A stretch of 64,000 nucleotides of DNA from Methylovorus menthalis (GCF_020523625.1 NZ_JAJAQH010000006.1:496001-560000); one strand, 5' to 3'; shown: positions 1 to 10,483, numbered from the stretch's first letter. A program made the numbers and translations. The notes: generated by a model from the letters alone, not told the origin.

Positions 1-197
1 ACGAGAATAATCGCGGGCAGGAGATAAAGCGCGCCGTAGCAAACGAAGGCAATCGTGATGAAGAACAGCGCCCCCACGCTGGTGCTATAGGCCGTGCCAA
101 ACGCGACCGAGTCAACGGATACCAGCAACACCATCAGATAGCTTAATAACAGGAAGTGCGATAGCAGTCTGGACTGGTGGTGTTTGCTGAGACTCAT
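1..197 (-). CDS. N-terminal part of a membrane protein, cut by the window edge
   Basis: Reading from an ATG at 197 toward base 1 gives about 65 residues without a stop. A short basic start (MSLSKHHQSR) is followed by two hydrophobic stretches (LLSYLMVLLVSV near residues 17-28 and ALFFITIAFVCYGALYLLPAIIL near 43-65). This is the usual beginning of a multi-span inner-membrane protein; alkaline-phosphatase-superfamily membrane sulfatases often start this way, but nothing in this fragment proves the family. The rest of the gene lies outside the window. The divergent neighbour is nadK, and the 282 bases between them hold no other gene I can see. Confidence 0.5.
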   Translation of the reverse strand, partial: MSLSKHHQSRLLSHFLLLSYLMVLLVSVDSVAFGTAYSTSVGALFFITIAFVCYGALYLLPAIIL

Positions 198-479
198 GCG
201 GGGTAACCTGTTCAGTGGTCATTAAGGTGGCGGTTACCATGCAAGGCCTGTGCTTGCCAGGCGATATTTTTCTATCCGCATGAATTAAATTGGATTTTTG
301 TTTGTGACAGAAGGCTGGGCCTGCTTGCAAAAGGGATAAGTTGTGCAAAATTTGGTAATAGCCCTGCTAGGAGTCTGCAATGTTTGCAGGCTTTCAGCGG
401 GGCGGTATTGATCGGCAGGCTGACGAACATCGTACTGGCGCTCTTCTGTGCTTATGTTATCTATGATTAAATGCATGCC

Positions 480-1343
480 ATGAAAAATGCATTTCAAACG
501 GTAGCGCTGATCGGGAAATACATGAATCCCGAAATGCGCGAGCAGATACTCGCGTTAGCCCGATTCCTGGCAGATCGGCAGATCGGTATTTTCATTGAGG
601 AAAAAACCGCCGAGCAATCCGAGATCAAGGGTTACACGACGGTGCATATCAACGCTATCGGCGCCTATGCCGACCTTGCCGTGGTGCTGGGTGGTGATGG
701 CACTATGCTCAGCGTGGCGCGTTCGTTGGTGGATTATCAGATTCCGCTGGTGGGCGTTAATCGTGGCCGTTTTGGGTTCTTGACGGATATCACGTCTGAA
801 TCCATGTGCGAGGCCATGAGCCAGATTCTGGCAGGCGAGTATCAGACCGAGCAGCGCATTTTGCTGTCGGCTACCGTCATGCGTAATGGCGAACCGGTGC
901 ATCAGGGTCGGGCGCTGAATGACGTCGTCATCAATAAAAATGGCATGGCGCGGCTCATTGAGCTGGAGGTGCATATCGATGGCCAATTTGTGCATCGCCA
1001 GCGCGCCGATGGCTTGATTCTGGCGACACCCACAGGCACCACCGCATACTCATTATCTGCCGGTGGTCCGATTCTGCATCCGATGCTGGATGCCATTGCG
1101 CTGGTGCCGATTTGCCCGCATACCCTGAGCAATCGGCCTATCGCCATCAGCAGCAATAGCAAGGTAGAAATTACCGTGGTGCAGGCGCCCGATGTGCGCA
1201 TGCACCTGGACGGCCAGATGCAGTTTGAATTGCAGCAGGGCGACAAAATACTGGTGGAGCGTGCAAAAAGAACCGTGACGCTTCTGCACTTGCTAGGCCA
1301 CAGCCACTACGACATGCTCAGGGAAAAGCTCAACTGGGGTTGA
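480..1343 (+). CDS. nadK: NAD kinase
   Basis: ATP-dependent phosphorylation of NAD to NADP in the cytosol. The protein (287 aa) carries the NAD-kinase signature GGDGT at residues 71-75, the PLVGVNRGRFGFLTD segment after it, and a later TPTGTTAYSLSAGGP block that forms the NAD site. The ATG at 480 (MKNAFQTVALIG) is preferred over an in-frame ATG at 471 because it matches the family start; no strong ribosome site precedes either. recN follows after 28 bases on the same strand, a nadK-recN pairing common in proteobacteria. Confidence 0.96.
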   Translation: MKNAFQTVALIGKYMNPEMREQILALARFLADRQIGIFIEEKTAEQSEIKGYTTVHINAIGAYADLAVVLGGDGTMLSVARSLVDYQIPLVGVNRGRFGFLTDITSESMCEAMSQILAGEYQTEQRILLSATVMRNGEPVHQGRALNDVVINKNGMARLIELEVHIDGQFVHRQRADGLILATPTGTTAYSLSAGGPILHPMLDAIALVPICPHTLSNRPIAISSNSKVEITVVQAPDVRMHLDGQMQFELQQGDKILVERAKRTVTLLHLLGHSHYDMLREKLNWG

Positions 1344-1371
1344 TCCCCACCCACAATCGCAGCAGGACACC

Positions 1372-3027
1372 ATGTTACAGACACTCACTATCCGCGACTT
1401 CGTCATTGTCGATCAACTCAATCTCGAGTTTGATCGCGGCTTTACCGTATTGACCGGGGAAACCGGTGCGGGTAAATCCATCCTGATTGATGCGCTCTCT
1501 TTGGCGCTGGGAGCTAGGGGCGAGGGCGGTGTGACCCGCAGTGGCTGTGATCGTGCCGATATCAGCGCCAGTTTTGACATAGCGGGCCTGCCTGATTTGC
1601 AGCAATGGCTGGATGAGCATGAGCTGCCGTCGGATGATCAGCAACTGCTGCTGCGGCGTGTGATTTATGCCGATGGTCGCTCCAAGGCATTTGTTGGTGG
1701 CATGCCGGCAACCGTGCAGCAATTGCGCGAGGCGGGGGAATTCCTGGTCGATATATACAGCCAGCATGCGCATCATTCATTACTGAAGACCAGTTATCAG
1801 CGCCAGACGCTGGATCTGTACGCGGGGCAATCCGCGTTGGCGGCAGACGTGGCGCAGCACTTTCAAGCCTGGCATGCGCTACATGAACGTCGTCTGGCGG
1901 CGGAGCAGCATGCTGTAGCCTATGCGGATGAGCTGGCGGAGTTGCGTGACCAGCTTCGCGAGCTTGGCCAGCTGGCGCCAGTGGCCGATGAGTGGGAACC
2001 CCTGCAACAGGAACATGCGCGGCTATCCAATGGTGCTGGCCTTATCGCAGGTGGCGAGGCGTGTCGGCAGATATTGAGCGAGGGTGAGTATTCCGTGATG
2101 CCGCAACTCAGTGCATTGCAGCACAAGTTGCAGGAGCTGGTGGAGCTGGATGAGTCACTGAAGGAAGCTGCTGATACGCTGGATTCGGCGATCATTCAGC
2201 TGGAAGAAACCGATCGTTCGCTCAATCGCTATTTGCAACGCACAGAGCTGGATCCCGAGCGTCTGGCCGAAGTGGAGTCGCGTATCCAGGCACTGCATGG
2301 CACGGCGCGCAAATATCGCGTCAGGCCAGAGGAGTTGACGGATCTAATGGCGCAGTGGCAGCTGCGCATGGCGGAGCTTGAGCTGATGGTCGATGATGGC
2401 CAGCTCGCGCAGCAGGAAAAAGCAGCATGGCAGTCTTATTACCTGCTTGCCCAGCGCTTGAGCGAGGAGCGTCACGTGGTGGCTCAACGTCTGTCGGCCT
2501 TGATCAGTACCGAAATGCAGCGCCTCTCGTTGTCTGGGGGACGTTTTGAGGTAGCCCTCACTGAGCAGCAAGCCTCGGCGCACGGGTTGGAGCAAGTGGA
2601 GTTTCTGGTAGCCGGGCATGCGGGTACGGTGCCAAGGCCATTGAGTAAAGTCGCATCCGGGGGCGAGTTGTCACGCATCAGCCTTGCCATTCGCGTGGTG
2701 ACTGCGCAGCAAGGCGATATACCGACCATGATCTTTGACGAGGTAGATGTCGGGATTGGCGGCGGTGTAGCAGAAATCGTGGGTCAGTTGCTGAAGCAAC
2801 TGGGGCAGGAGCGCCAGGTGCTGGTGATTACCCATCTTCCGCAGGTGGCTGCACAAGGGCAACAGCATTTGCGCGTCAGCAAACGTCAGCAGGACGGCCT
2901 GACGCTCAGTCGGATTGATCCGTTAAACGCAAGCGAACGTGTGAGTGAGATAGCGCGCATGCTGGGTGGCGTGGATATTACCGATACCACTCTGCAGCAT
3001 GCGGCCGAGATGCTGGGGAAGCCCTAG
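1372..3027 (+). CDS. recN: DNA repair protein RecN
   Basis: SMC-like ATPase for recombinational repair of double-strand breaks. The 551-aa length is standard for the family. Walker A GETGAGKS is at residues 29-36. The middle third (about 150-370) is Gln/Leu/Glu-rich and predicted coiled coil. The ABC signature ASGGELSR and Walker B MIFDEVDVGIGG are near residues 425-465. It probably shares a transcript with nadK and faces convergent fur, whose stop is only three bases away. I see no LexA box (CTG-N10-CAG) in the short gap ahead of it. Confidence 0.97.
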   Translation: MLQTLTIRDFVIVDQLNLEFDRGFTVLTGETGAGKSILIDALSLALGARGEGGVTRSGCDRADISASFDIAGLPDLQQWLDEHELPSDDQQLLLRRVIYADGRSKAFVGGMPATVQQLREAGEFLVDIYSQHAHHSLLKTSYQRQTLDLYAGQSALAADVAQHFQAWHALHERRLAAEQHAVAYADELAELRDQLRELGQLAPVADEWEPLQQEHARLSNGAGLIAGGEACRQILSEGEYSVMPQLSALQHKLQELVELDESLKEAADTLDSAIIQLEETDRSLNRYLQRTELDPERLAEVESRIQALHGTARKYRVRPEELTDLMAQWQLRMAELELMVDDGQLAQQEKAAWQSYYLLAQRLSEERHVVAQRLSALISTEMQRLSLSGGRFEVALTEQQASAHGLEQVEFLVAGHAGTVPRPLSKVASGGELSRISLAIRVVTAQQGDIPTMIFDEVDVGIGGGVAEIVGQLLKQLGQERQVLVITHLPQVAAQGQQHLRVSKRQQDGLTLSRIDPLNASERVSEIARMLGGVDITDTTLQHAAEMLGKP

Positions 3028-3030
3028 CGA

Positions 3031-3453
3031 CTACTTGGGTTGGCAGGGCTGCTTGGTGCAGACGCCGTAGATGTACAGCGAGTGGTCCTGGATGGTAAAG
3101 CCGCGTTCGGTAGCAGCCATTTTCTGACGTTTTTCGATTTCCTCATCAAAAAACTCTTCGACACGACCACATTTGATACAGACGATATGGTCGTGGTGAC
3201 CGCCCTGATTCAATTCGAATACGGCTTTGCCACTTTCAAAGTGATGGCGGATCAGCAAGCCAGCCTGTTCAAATTGTGTCAACACGCGGTAAACGGTGGC
3301 CAGGCCCACATCTTCGCCGGTCGACAGTAATATCTTGTAAACATCTTCTGCGGATAAGTGACGCTCTTTGCTGTTTTCAAACAGGCTCAGCACCTTCAGT
3401 CTTGGCAGGGTAGCCTTCAGGCCAGCATTCTTTAATTCATCAGGTTCACGCAT
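3031..3453 (-). CDS. fur: Ferric uptake regulator Fur
   Basis: Iron-responsive DNA-binding repressor. The N-terminal winged helix holds GLKATLPRLKVL and the recognition segment GLATVYRVLTQFE. The C-terminal dimerisation and metal domain has the His-rich GGHHDHIVCIKCG stretch and a second Cys pair (CTKQPC) near the end. I use ATG 3453 (140 aa); an in-frame TTG at 3468 would add five residues. It is transcribed divergently from bamE across 86 bases, a common fur/bamE arrangement. I do not see an obvious 19-bp Fur box in that gap. Confidence 0.96.
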   Translation of the reverse strand: MREPDELKNAGLKATLPRLKVLSLFENSKERHLSAEDVYKILLSTGEDVGLATVYRVLTQFEQAGLLIRHHFESGKAVFELNQGGHHDHIVCIKCGRVEEFFDEEIEKRQKMAATERGFTIQDHSLYIYGVCTKQPCQPK

Positions 3454-3539
3454 GATTTCGGTACTCAACTAGTATTTGGGATGTTGGTGTTCTGGTGCAG
3501 GGGTGTCATGGTATATTAACGCCATTTCCAGCCAAAGTC

Positions 3540-4355
3540 ATGGTAATGCGCTACACAATTCTCTTACTGACCCTTTTATGTGCCGCCTGCAGTTCGGCAC
3601 TTCCGTCGTTCAAGCCTTATCGGATGGACATCCAGCAGGGCAATATTGTGACCTCCAAGATGTTGATGCAGTTGAAGCCGGGCATGAGCAAATCGCAAGC
3701 GCGATTTGTGATGGGTACTCCACTTCTGCAGGATAGTTTCCATGGCGATCGCTGGGATTACTTCTACCAATACCGCAAGGATGGCAAGATTGTTCAGCAG
3801 CGTCGCGTCATTCTGGAGTTTGAGAATGAGCAGCTGAAGCGCGTTCGTGGTGACACAATCGCGGCAGGGGTTGATCCAACGGTGCCCGAGTTGCAGCGCC
3901 GCTCGGTTGAGCCAGAGAAGGGCCTGTGGGACCGCCTGAAGTTCTGGAAGTCGGATGAGGCTCCAGCTGCCGCCGCTGCAGCAGCCCCAGCGGTTGCCGA
4001 GACGCCTTCCAGCAAGGATGTCCTTGATCCTATGTTGGTCAATCCGCCAGCCTCATCGCCTGCACGTCCATCGGATGTCAGTGATCCGGCTGAGCCTGTA
4101 GCCCCGGCTGCAGTGCAGGAAGCACCTGCTGCCGCACCGACACCAGGCAAACCAGCTCCGGCTGCAACGCAGGCTGCACCGGCGAAGAAGGTCTCTCCTG
4201 CTACCTCGGGCAGTGTCCAGCCAGTGCCGGCTGTCAAGTCGGCACCTGCCAAAGCTGCCCCGGCCGGGGCAACGCAGGCTGCGCCTGAGGATGATTTGCC
4301 GCCTGAAGAAGAGCCTGGCTATTTTGAGCGCATGCTGGAGAAGATTGGTTTCTAA
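3540..4355 (+). CDS. bamE: Outer-membrane assembly lipoprotein BamE with a long Ala/Pro-rich tail
   Basis: Lipoprotein subunit of the BAM outer-membrane protein insertion machine. The start at 3540 gives a signal peptide ending in the lipobox LCAAC, then the SmpA/OmlA core (residues about 18-110, with LKPGMSKSQARFVMGTP and WDYFYQYR). The remaining 150 or so residues are an Ala/Pro/Val-rich low-complexity tail ending in an acidic DDLPPEEEPGYFERMLEKIGF-like segment. Most BamE proteins are about 110-150 residues, so the tail more than doubles it. Betaproteobacterial homologues often carry such extensions; they may reach into the periplasm. A hairpin terminator follows at 4399. Confidence 0.93.
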   Translation: MVMRYTILLLTLLCAACSSALPSFKPYRMDIQQGNIVTSKMLMQLKPGMSKSQARFVMGTPLLQDSFHGDRWDYFYQYRKDGKIVQQRRVILEFENEQLKRVRGDTIAAGVDPTVPELQRRSVEPEKGLWDRLKFWKSDEAPAAAAAAAPAVAETPSSKDVLDPMLVNPPASSPARPSDVSDPAEPVAPAAVQEAPAAAPTPGKPAPAATQAAPAKKVSPATSGSVQPVPAVKSAPAKAAPAGATQAAPEDDLPPEEEPGYFERMLEKIGF

Positions 4356-4398
4356 GACGCTTCGCCGCTAGCGTGGCAGCATTAATTTGAAATTTGGG

Positions 4399-4429
4399 CA
4401 GACCTCCGACCGGAGGTCTGTTTTGTTTT
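4399..4429 (+). terminator. Rho-independent terminator after bamE
   Basis: A perfect 9-bp stem (cagacctcc / ggaggtctg) with loop gacc spans 4399-4420 and is followed by ttttgtttt. It ends 11 bases before the dapB ATG, so dapB probably relies on read-through or on a promoter overlapping this hairpin. Confidence 0.85.
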
Positions 4430-4440
4430 GTGAGGATGTC

Positions 4441-5247
4441 ATGAAAAAACTGAATGTGGTGATCGCTGGATGTAGTGGCCGTATGGGATATGCCTTGCTT
4501 GAAGGGGTGTTTGCCGATGAGGCCCTGCAATTGCATGCGGCGTTGGACCGGTCAGATAGCCCACAGTTGGGCCGTGATGCCGGTGAGCAGTTCGGCCGTA
4601 AAACCGATATTCTGATCAGTCATGATGTTGCAGCCGCGCTGGCGGGTGCCGATGTGCTGGTGGACTTCACACGTCCTGAGCCTAGCCTGAAGTATTTGCA
4701 GGCCTGCCGTGAAGCGGGTGTTGCCATGGTCATCGGTACGACCGGATTCACGCCTGAGCAAAAGCAGCAGATTGAAGTGGCATCGGCCGATATTGCCGTG
4801 GTTTTTGCTCCCAATATGAGCGTAGGTGTGACCTTGCTGATCAATCTGGTCAAGGAAGCTGCCAAGGTGCTGGCCGAAGGATACGACATCGAAGTGATCG
4901 AGGCGCACCATAGGCACAAGGTGGATGCCCCATCTGGAACTGCGTTGCGACTGGGCGAGGCGGCGGCTGAGGCCTTGGGCCGGGATCTGGCGACTTGCGC
5001 GGTGTATGGCCGAGAGGGCGTCACTGGTGAGCGAGACCCCGGCACTATCGGCTTTGCTACGGTACGTGGGGGGGATGTAGTAGGTGACCACACTGTATTG
5101 TTTGCGGGTATTGGTGAGCGGGTAGAGCTCACTCACAAGGCGAGCAGTCGTGCCACGTTTGCGCTGGGTGCATTGCGTGCGGCCAAGTTTCTGACGGGTC
5201 GCTCCAACGGCTTGTTTGATATGCGCGATGTGTTGTCGCTCAAATAG
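4441..5247 (+). CDS. dapB: 4-hydroxy-tetrahydrodipicolinate reductase
   Basis: NAD(P)H-dependent step of lysine and diaminopimelate synthesis, cytosolic. The N-terminal Rossmann motif is [11 protein letters not shown] (residues about 5-15), followed by IGTTGFT and APNMSVGV, then the catalytic and substrate segment [20 protein letters not shown]. Length is 268 aa from ATG 4441, which has a GAGG ribosome site at 4432-4435; an upstream in-frame TTG at 4387 is discarded because it would run through the bamE terminator. dapB-carA-carB-greA is a conserved order. Confidence 0.97.
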   Translation: MKKLNVVIAGCSGRMGYALLEGVFADEALQLHAALDRSDSPQLGRDAGEQFGRKTDILISHDVAAALAGADVLVDFTRPEPSLKYLQACREAGVAMVIGTTGFTPEQKQQIEVASADIAVVFAPNMSVGVTLLINLVKEAAKVLAEGYDIEVIEAHHRHKVDAPSGTALRLGEAAAEALGRDLATCAVYGREGVTGERDPGTIGFATVRGGDVVGDHTVLFAGIGERVELTHKASSRATFALGALRAAKFLTGRSNGLFDMRDVLSLK

Positions 5248-5354
5248 CTAAGCATAAATCAGCGCAGTATTGCGTCATTGCATGCGGTGTTTGCCAACTT
5301 TGCGCAACGCCATCGCAAGGATGCCAATAATTGATGCTGAAGTGAAAGGTCGCG

Positions 5355-5383
5355 TTGAAGAGAGTAGCCTTTTGCGCTATAAT
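5355..5383 (+). promoter_or_regulatory. Predicted sigma-70 promoter of carAB
   Basis: TTGAAG (5355-5360) and a perfect TATAAT (5378-5383) are separated by exactly 17 bases. Initiation is expected near 5390, leaving a leader of about 90 bases before the carA GTG. Confidence 0.8.
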
Positions 5384-5398
5384 CTTGAAACTTTACAG

Positions 5399-5424
5399 GC
5401 GGGATAAGTTCGAACTTGTCCCGC
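5399..5424 (+). promoter_or_regulatory. Hairpin at the 5' end of the carAB leader
   Basis: A near-perfect 26-base inverted repeat (arms gcgggataagtt / aacttgtcccgc around the centre cg, one G-U pair) begins about ten bases after the predicted start of transcription. No run of T follows (tttgcacatc), so it is not a simple terminator. It could be an mRNA-stabilising or regulatory structure, or as DNA an operator, for example for a pyrimidine- or arginine-responsive repressor. Its role is inference. Confidence 0.6.
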
Positions 5425-5478
5425 TTTGCACATCCGCTGTTATCTTAGCGTCAACATTGAAAAACAAGGGGTTAGAAC

Positions 5479-6615
5479 GTGCCGCAACACACACCAGCCA
5501 TGTTGGTTCTTGCTGATGGAACTGTGTTTCGTGGTATTTCGATTGGTGCCCACGGCCATACAGTTGGCGAGGTGGTGTTCAACACTTCCATTACGGGCTA
5601 TCAGGAAATCCTCACTGATCCTTCCTACACCAAGCAGATCGTTACCCTGACCTATCCGCATATCGGCAATGTCGGTGTCAATACCGAAGATGTCGAGTCC
5701 GGCCAGGTATATGCCAGCGGATTGATCATTCGCGATCTTCCTTTGACGGATAGCTGCTGGCGCAGTCAACAAACACTTTCCGATTATCTTGCTGCCAATA
5801 ACGTGGTGGCGATCGCCGATATTGATACCCGTAAGCTGACCCGCATTCTGCGTGAAAAAGGCGCTCAGGCCGGTTGCATTATTACGGGCGAAGCCGATGA
5901 AGCCAAGGCCGTCGAATTGGCACGCGCTTTCCCGGGTCTTGCTGGCATGGACCTGGCCAAAGTGGTCAGCTGCACGCAGGCCTATACCTTTGATGAAGGT
6001 GAGTGGGTGCTGGGTTCGGGATATGCCAAGCCTGAGGCCAGCCGTTATCACGTGGTTGCCTTCGATTACGGTGTCAAGCGCAATATCCTGCGCATGCTCA
6101 CTTCCCGTGGTTGCAAGGTGACCGTATTGCCAGCGCAAGCTTCGGCAGAAGATGCCCTGGCGCTGAATCCTGACGGAATTTTCCTCTCCAATGGTCCTGG
6201 TGATCCAGAGCCGTGCGATTATGCCATTGAGGCGATCCGCACTGTGGTGGATCGTGGCGTGCCAACATTCGGTATCTGCCTCGGCCACCAGTTGTTGGCA
6301 TTGGCTAGCGGTGCTCGTACCTTGAAGATGAAATTTGGCCATCATGGCGCAAACCATCCCGTACAGGATGCTGACGATCAGCGCGTATTCATTACCAGCC
6401 AGAATCACGGCTTTGCTGTGGATGCCAGTTCGCTCCCAGCCAATCTGCGGGCCACACATGTATCCCTGTTTGATGGCAGTTTGCAGGGCATTGCCCGTAC
6501 GGACCAGCCAGCATTCAGTTTCCAGGGCCACCCGGAAGCGAGTCCTGGCCCTGTAGAAATGTCCTACCTGTTTGATCGATTCATCAACATGATGGAAAAG
6601 CAAAAAGCAAATTAA
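5479..6615 (+). CDS. carA: Carbamoyl-phosphate synthase small subunit
   Basis: Glutamine amidotransferase subunit that feeds ammonia to CarB for carbamoyl phosphate (pyrimidines and arginine). The N-terminal CPSase_sm domain ([16 protein letters not shown]) is followed by a class-I GATase domain with [24 protein letters not shown], the nucleophile Cys in GICLGHQ, and the partner His/Glu in GHPEASPGP. Length 378 aa. The start is GTG 5479 with an AAGGGG ribosome site at about 5465. carB follows after 78 bases on the same transcript. Confidence 0.98.
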   Translation: MPQHTPAMLVLADGTVFRGISIGAHGHTVGEVVFNTSITGYQEILTDPSYTKQIVTLTYPHIGNVGVNTEDVESGQVYASGLIIRDLPLTDSCWRSQQTLSDYLAANNVVAIADIDTRKLTRILREKGAQAGCIITGEADEAKAVELARAFPGLAGMDLAKVVSCTQAYTFDEGEWVLGSGYAKPEASRYHVVAFDYGVKRNILRMLTSRGCKVTVLPAQASAEDALALNPDGIFLSNGPGDPEPCDYAIEAIRTVVDRGVPTFGICLGHQLLALASGARTLKMKFGHHGANHPVQDADDQRVFITSQNHGFAVDASSLPANLRATHVSLFDGSLQGIARTDQPAFSFQGHPEASPGPVEMSYLFDRFINMMEKQKAN

Positions 6616-6693
6616 CCGCCGGGCTGCGCCACTCATGCCAGAAACCGGCGTGTAGTGGTGGGTTTCGGCGCTCACCAGCGGTTTAAAGAACAT

Positions 6694-9600
6694 ATGGCAA
6701 AACGTACAGACATCAAATCCATCCTCATCATAGGCGCTGGCCCGATCGTGATCGGCCAGGCCTGCGAGTTCGATTACTCCGGCGCCCAGGCTTGCAAAGC
6801 CTTGCGTGAAGAGGGGTACCGCGTCATTCTGGTGAACTCGAATCCTGCCACCATCATGACTGACCCGGAAATGGCAGATGCGACTTACATCGAGCCCGTC
6901 ACCTGGAAAATGGTGGAAAAGATCATTGCCATTGAGCGTCCAGATGCCTTGCTGCCTACCATGGGTGGCCAAACGGCATTGAACTGTGCGCTGGATCTGG
7001 CCAAACATGGCGTGCTGGAAAAATACAATGTTGAGCTGATTGGCGCTTCAAAAGAAGCGATCGACAAGGCGGAAGACCGCGAAAAATTCAAGACAGCCAT
7101 GACTAAGATCGGTCTGGGTTCCGCGCGTTCATCCGTTGCCCATAGCCTGGAAGAAGCATTGCAGGTACAAGCCAGTATTGGCTACCCAGCGATCATTCGC
7201 CCATCGTTCACCATGGGCGGCAGCGGCGGTGGTATTGCTTATAACAAAGAAGAATTTCTTGCCATTTGCGAGCGCGGTCTTGAGGCATCGCCTACGAGCG
7301 AGCTGCTGATCGAAGAGTCGCTGCTGGGCTGGAAAGAATACGAGATGGAAGTGGTCCGCGACAGCAAGGACAACTGCATCATCATCTGTTCCATTGAAAA
7401 CTTGGACCCGATGGGCGTGCACACCGGTGACTCCATCACCGTGGCACCGGCACAAACGCTGACTGATAAGGAATATCAGATCATGCGGAATGCCTCGCTG
7501 GCCGTATTGCGCGAAATTGGTGTGGATACTGGTGGTTCTAACGTGCAGTTCGCCATCAATCCTGACGACGGTCGCATGATCGTTATTGAGATGAATCCCC
7601 GCGTATCGCGCTCTTCTGCATTGGCTTCCAAGGCCACCGGTTTTCCGATTGCCAAAGTGGCAGCAAAGCTGGCCGTTGGCTTCACGCTGGATGAGCTGCG
7701 CAATGAAATTACCGGTGGTGCAACACCGGCGTCGTTTGAGCCATCCATCGACTACGTGGTCACCAAGATTCCACGCTTTGCGTTTGAGAAATTCCCTCAG
7801 GCCGACTCTCGTCTGACGACCCAAATGAAGTCTGTTGGTGAAGTCATGGCCATTGGCCGTACGTTCCAGGAATCCTTCCAGAAAGCCCTGCGTGGCCTGG
7901 AAGTGGGGGTTGATGGCCTGGACGAAAAAACAACGGATACAGACCAGATCAACAAGGAGCTAGGTGAGCCTGGCCCTGAGCGCATCTGGTTTGTGGGTGA
8001 TGCATTCCGTGTCGGCATGACGGTTGAGCAGGTGCATCAGCTTTCCAAGATTGACAAGTGGTTCCTGGTGCAGATTTACGACCTGATCGCACGTGAAGAG
8101 GCGCTCAAGGGCAAGGGGCTGGCCGATCTGGACAAGAACCTGCTGTTCCAGCTCAAGCGCCGCGGCTTCTCTGACCGTCGCCTTGCCAAGTTGCTGGGCA
8201 CCGATCAGCACGCGGTGCGTGCCTATCGCCAGGCATTGAATGTGCGCCCGGTTTACAAGCGCGTGGATACCTGTGCTGCCGAATTTGCCACCGATACCGC
8301 CTACATGTACTCCACCTATGAAGATGAGTGCGAAGCGCAACCGACCACCAACAAGAAAATCATGGTGCTGGGTGGCGGCCCTAACCGTATCGGTCAGGGC
8401 ATCGAGTTTGATTACTGCTGTGTGCACGCGGCGTTTGCCATGCGTGAAGATGGTTACGAGACCATCATGGTCAACTGTAATCCTGAAACCGTCTCTACTG
8501 ACTATGACACCTCTGACCGTCTCTATTTCGAGCCGCTGACGCTGGAAGATGTGCTGGAAATCGTGGCACTGGAAAAACCGGTTGGCGTGATCGTGCAATA
8601 TGGTGGTCAGACACCACTGAAGCTGGCACGTGATCTGGAAAAAGCCGGTGTGCCGATTATTGGTACCAGCCCGGATGCGATTGACCGTGCCGAAGACCGT
8701 GAACGCTTCCAGCAAATGTTGCAGGAGCTGGGCCTCAAGCAGCCGCCTAACCGCACTGCACGTACCCCGGAAGAAGCCATTCGCCTGGCGCAGGAAATCG
8801 GTTACCCATTGGTCGTGCGCCCATCCTATGTGCTGGGTGGTCGTGCCATGGAAATCGTCCATGAGCAGGCGCAACTTGAGCGCTATATGCGCGAAGCCGT
8901 CAAGGTTTCCAATGAATCCCCTGTGTTGCTGGATCGCTTCCTGAACGATGCATTGGAAGTGGACGTGGATGCGCTGTCGGATGGTGAGGATGTCATTATC
9001 GGTGGCATCATGGAACACATTGAGCAAGCTGGCGTGCACTCCGGTGACTCAGCCTGTTCATTGCCGCCTTATAGCCTGACTCAGGCCATGCAGGATGAAT
9101 TACGAGTTCAGACCGTCCAAATGGCCAAGGCGCTTGGTGTCGTTGGCTTGATGAATGTGCAGTTCGCTATTCAAGGCGATGTTGTTTTCGTGCTTGAAGT
9201 GAATCCACGTGCTTCACGTACCGTGCCTTTCGTATCGAAGGCTTGTGGTTTGCAACTGGCCAAAGTGGCGGCGCGCTGCATGACCGGTGTGACCCTCAAG
9301 CAGCAAGGCGTCACCAAGGAAATCGTGCCGCCGTATTACTCTGTCAAGGAAGCGGTATTCCCCTTCATCAAGTTCCCTGGCGTCGATACCATACTCGGCC
9401 CGGAAATGAAGTCGACCGGTGAGGTCATGGGCGTAGGCAAGACCTTTGCCGAGGCGTTTGTGAAATCCCAGTTGGGTTCAGGCACCAAGCTTCCCAAGGC
9501 AGGCAAGGCCTTCATCAGCGTGCGTCGTGAAGACCGTGAAAAGGTCATCGAGATTGCACGTTCACTGGCAAACCTCGGCTTTCAGCTGGTGGCGACCAAG

Positions 9601-9903
9601 GGTTCCGCTGCTGCACTGGCTGAAGCTGGCCTGAAGGTCACTCCGGTCAACAAGGTAGCCGAAGGTCGTCCGCATATTGTCGACATGATCAAGAACGGTG
9701 AGATCAGTTTTATTGTCAATGTGACGGAAGACAAGAAAGCCGTGGCAGATTCCTACGAAATACGCCGCAGTGCCTTGCAGCAAAAAGTGACCTATTACAC
9801 TACCCTGGCCGGTGCCAAGGCAGCTTGTATCGGCATGGCACACATGCAGGAACTCGAAGTTCAGTCCCTGCAAAGCTTGCATCAGCAGCTTACTCAGTCA
9901 TAA
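6694..9903 (+). CDS. carB: Carbamoyl-phosphate synthase large subunit
   Basis: Builds carbamoyl phosphate from bicarbonate, ammonia and two ATP. The protein (1069 aa from ATG 6694) is the expected tandem duplication: two ATP-grasp halves, each opening with a nucleotide-binding loop ([34 protein letters not shown]), separated by an oligomerisation domain. A C-terminal MGS-like allosteric domain ([21 protein letters not shown] onward) ends it. An upstream in-frame GTG at 6655 is less likely; ATG 6694 matches the family start [19 protein letters not shown] strong terminator lies at 9918. Confidence 0.98.
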   Translation: MAKRTDIKSILIIGAGPIVIGQACEFDYSGAQACKALREEGYRVILVNSNPATIMTDPEMADATYIEPVTWKMVEKIIAIERPDALLPTMGGQTALNCALDLAKHGVLEKYNVELIGASKEAIDKAEDREKFKTAMTKIGLGSARSSVAHSLEEALQVQASIGYPAIIRPSFTMGGSGGGIAYNKEEFLAICERGLEASPTSELLIEESLLGWKEYEMEVVRDSKDNCIIICSIENLDPMGVHTGDSITVAPAQTLTDKEYQIMRNASLAVLREIGVDTGGSNVQFAINPDDGRMIVIEMNPRVSRSSALASKATGFPIAKVAAKLAVGFTLDELRNEITGGATPASFEPSIDYVVTKIPRFAFEKFPQADSRLTTQMKSVGEVMAIGRTFQESFQKALRGLEVGVDGLDEKTTDTDQINKELGEPGPERIWFVGDAFRVGMTVEQVHQLSKIDKWFLVQIYDLIAREEALKGKGLADLDKNLLFQLKRRGFSDRRLAKLLGTDQHAVRAYRQALNVRPVYKRVDTCAAEFATDTAYMYSTYEDECEAQPTTNKKIMVLGGGPNRIGQGIEFDYCCVHAAFAMREDGYETIMVNCNPETVSTDYDTSDRLYFEPLTLEDVLEIVALEKPVGVIVQYGGQTPLKLARDLEKAGVPIIGTSPDAIDRAEDRERFQQMLQELGLKQPPNRTARTPEEAIRLAQEIGYPLVVRPSYVLGGRAMEIVHEQAQLERYMREAVKVSNESPVLLDRFLNDALEVDVDALSDGEDVIIGGIMEHIEQAGVHSGDSACSLPPYSLTQAMQDELRVQTVQMAKALGVVGLMNVQFAIQGDVVFVLEVNPRASRTVPFVSKACGLQLAKVAARCMTGVTLKQQGVTKEIVPPYYSVKEAVFPFIKFPGVDTILGPEMKSTGEVMGVGKTFAEAFVKSQLGSGTKLPKAGKAFISVRREDREKVIEIARSLANLGFQLVATKGSAAALAEAGLKVTPVNKVAEGRPHIVDMIKNGEISFIVNVTEDKKAVADSYEIRRSALQQKVTYYTTLAGAKAACIGMAHMQELEVQSLQSLHQQLTQS

Positions 9904-9917
9904 TATAGACCTACACA

Positions 9918-9960
9918 AAACCACGCCTTCGCCTCCAGGCTGAAGGTGTGGTTTTTGTTT
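9918..9960 (+). terminator. Terminator after carB
   Basis: A 13-bp stem (aaaccacgccttc at 9918-9930 / gaaggtgtggttt at 9942-9954, one G-U) is followed by ttgttt. It separates carAB from greA. Confidence 0.85.
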
Positions 9961-9988
9961 TATAGATTGCAATGGTAGAGAAAAGAAT

Positions 9989-10465
9989 ATGAATCAAATC
10001 CCAATTACAGTAAATGGCGCGGAACTGCTCAAGCAGGAGTTGCAACGCCTTCGCAGCGTTGACCGTCCCAATGTGATTCAGGCAATTGCTGAAGCGCGTG
10101 CCCAGGGCGATTTGTCGGAAAATGCCGAGTATGATGCCGCCAAGGAGCGTCAAAGCTTCATTGAAGGCCGTATTGCCGAGATCGAAGCCAAGCTGTCGAA
10201 TGCCATGGTTATTGATCCCAAGACGCTTAATGCGGAAGGTCGTTGCGTATTTGGCGCTACCGTAGAAGTGGAAGACCTGGATAACGGTGATGTCTCTACC
10301 TACCAAATCGTGGGTGACGACGAAGCGGATATCAAGAAAGGCAAGATTTCCATCGGTTCCCCCATTGCCCGTGGCTTGATCGGCAAGACCGCAGGCGATG
10401 TTGCTGAAGTGATGGCGCCAGGTGGTTTGCGCTCTTACGAAGTGCTGGATGTTCAGTACATTTAA
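9989..10465 (+). CDS. greA: Transcription elongation factor GreA
   Basis: Rescues backtracked RNA polymerase by stimulating transcript cleavage. The 158-aa protein has the N-terminal coiled coil, with the acidic tip [16 protein letters not shown] near residues 38-53 (the conserved D/E pair), and a C-terminal FKBP-like domain ([35 protein letters not shown]). It sits in the conserved carB-greA position and is followed after 18 bases by a DUF4149-type gene, probably co-transcribed. Confidence 0.97.
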   Translation: MNQIPITVNGAELLKQELQRLRSVDRPNVIQAIAEARAQGDLSENAEYDAAKERQSFIEGRIAEIEAKLSNAMVIDPKTLNAEGRCVFGATVEVEDLDNGDVSTYQIVGDDEADIKKGKISIGSPIARGLIGKTAGDVAEVMAPGGLRSYEVLDVQYI

Positions 10466-10483
10466 GGTGCGGGAGCGCTAGAT

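Noticed and set aside
3469-3539. Fur box between fur and bamE
   Set aside because: I looked for a GATAAT-type inverted repeat and found none convincing.
3794-4252. A long minus-strand reading frame (152 codons) opposite bamE
   Set aside because: It is antisense to the Ala/Pro-rich tail; GC-rich repeats open such frames by chance.
5440-7008. A 522-codon minus-strand frame opposite carA
   Set aside because: No recognisable domain or start context; opposite a certain gene.
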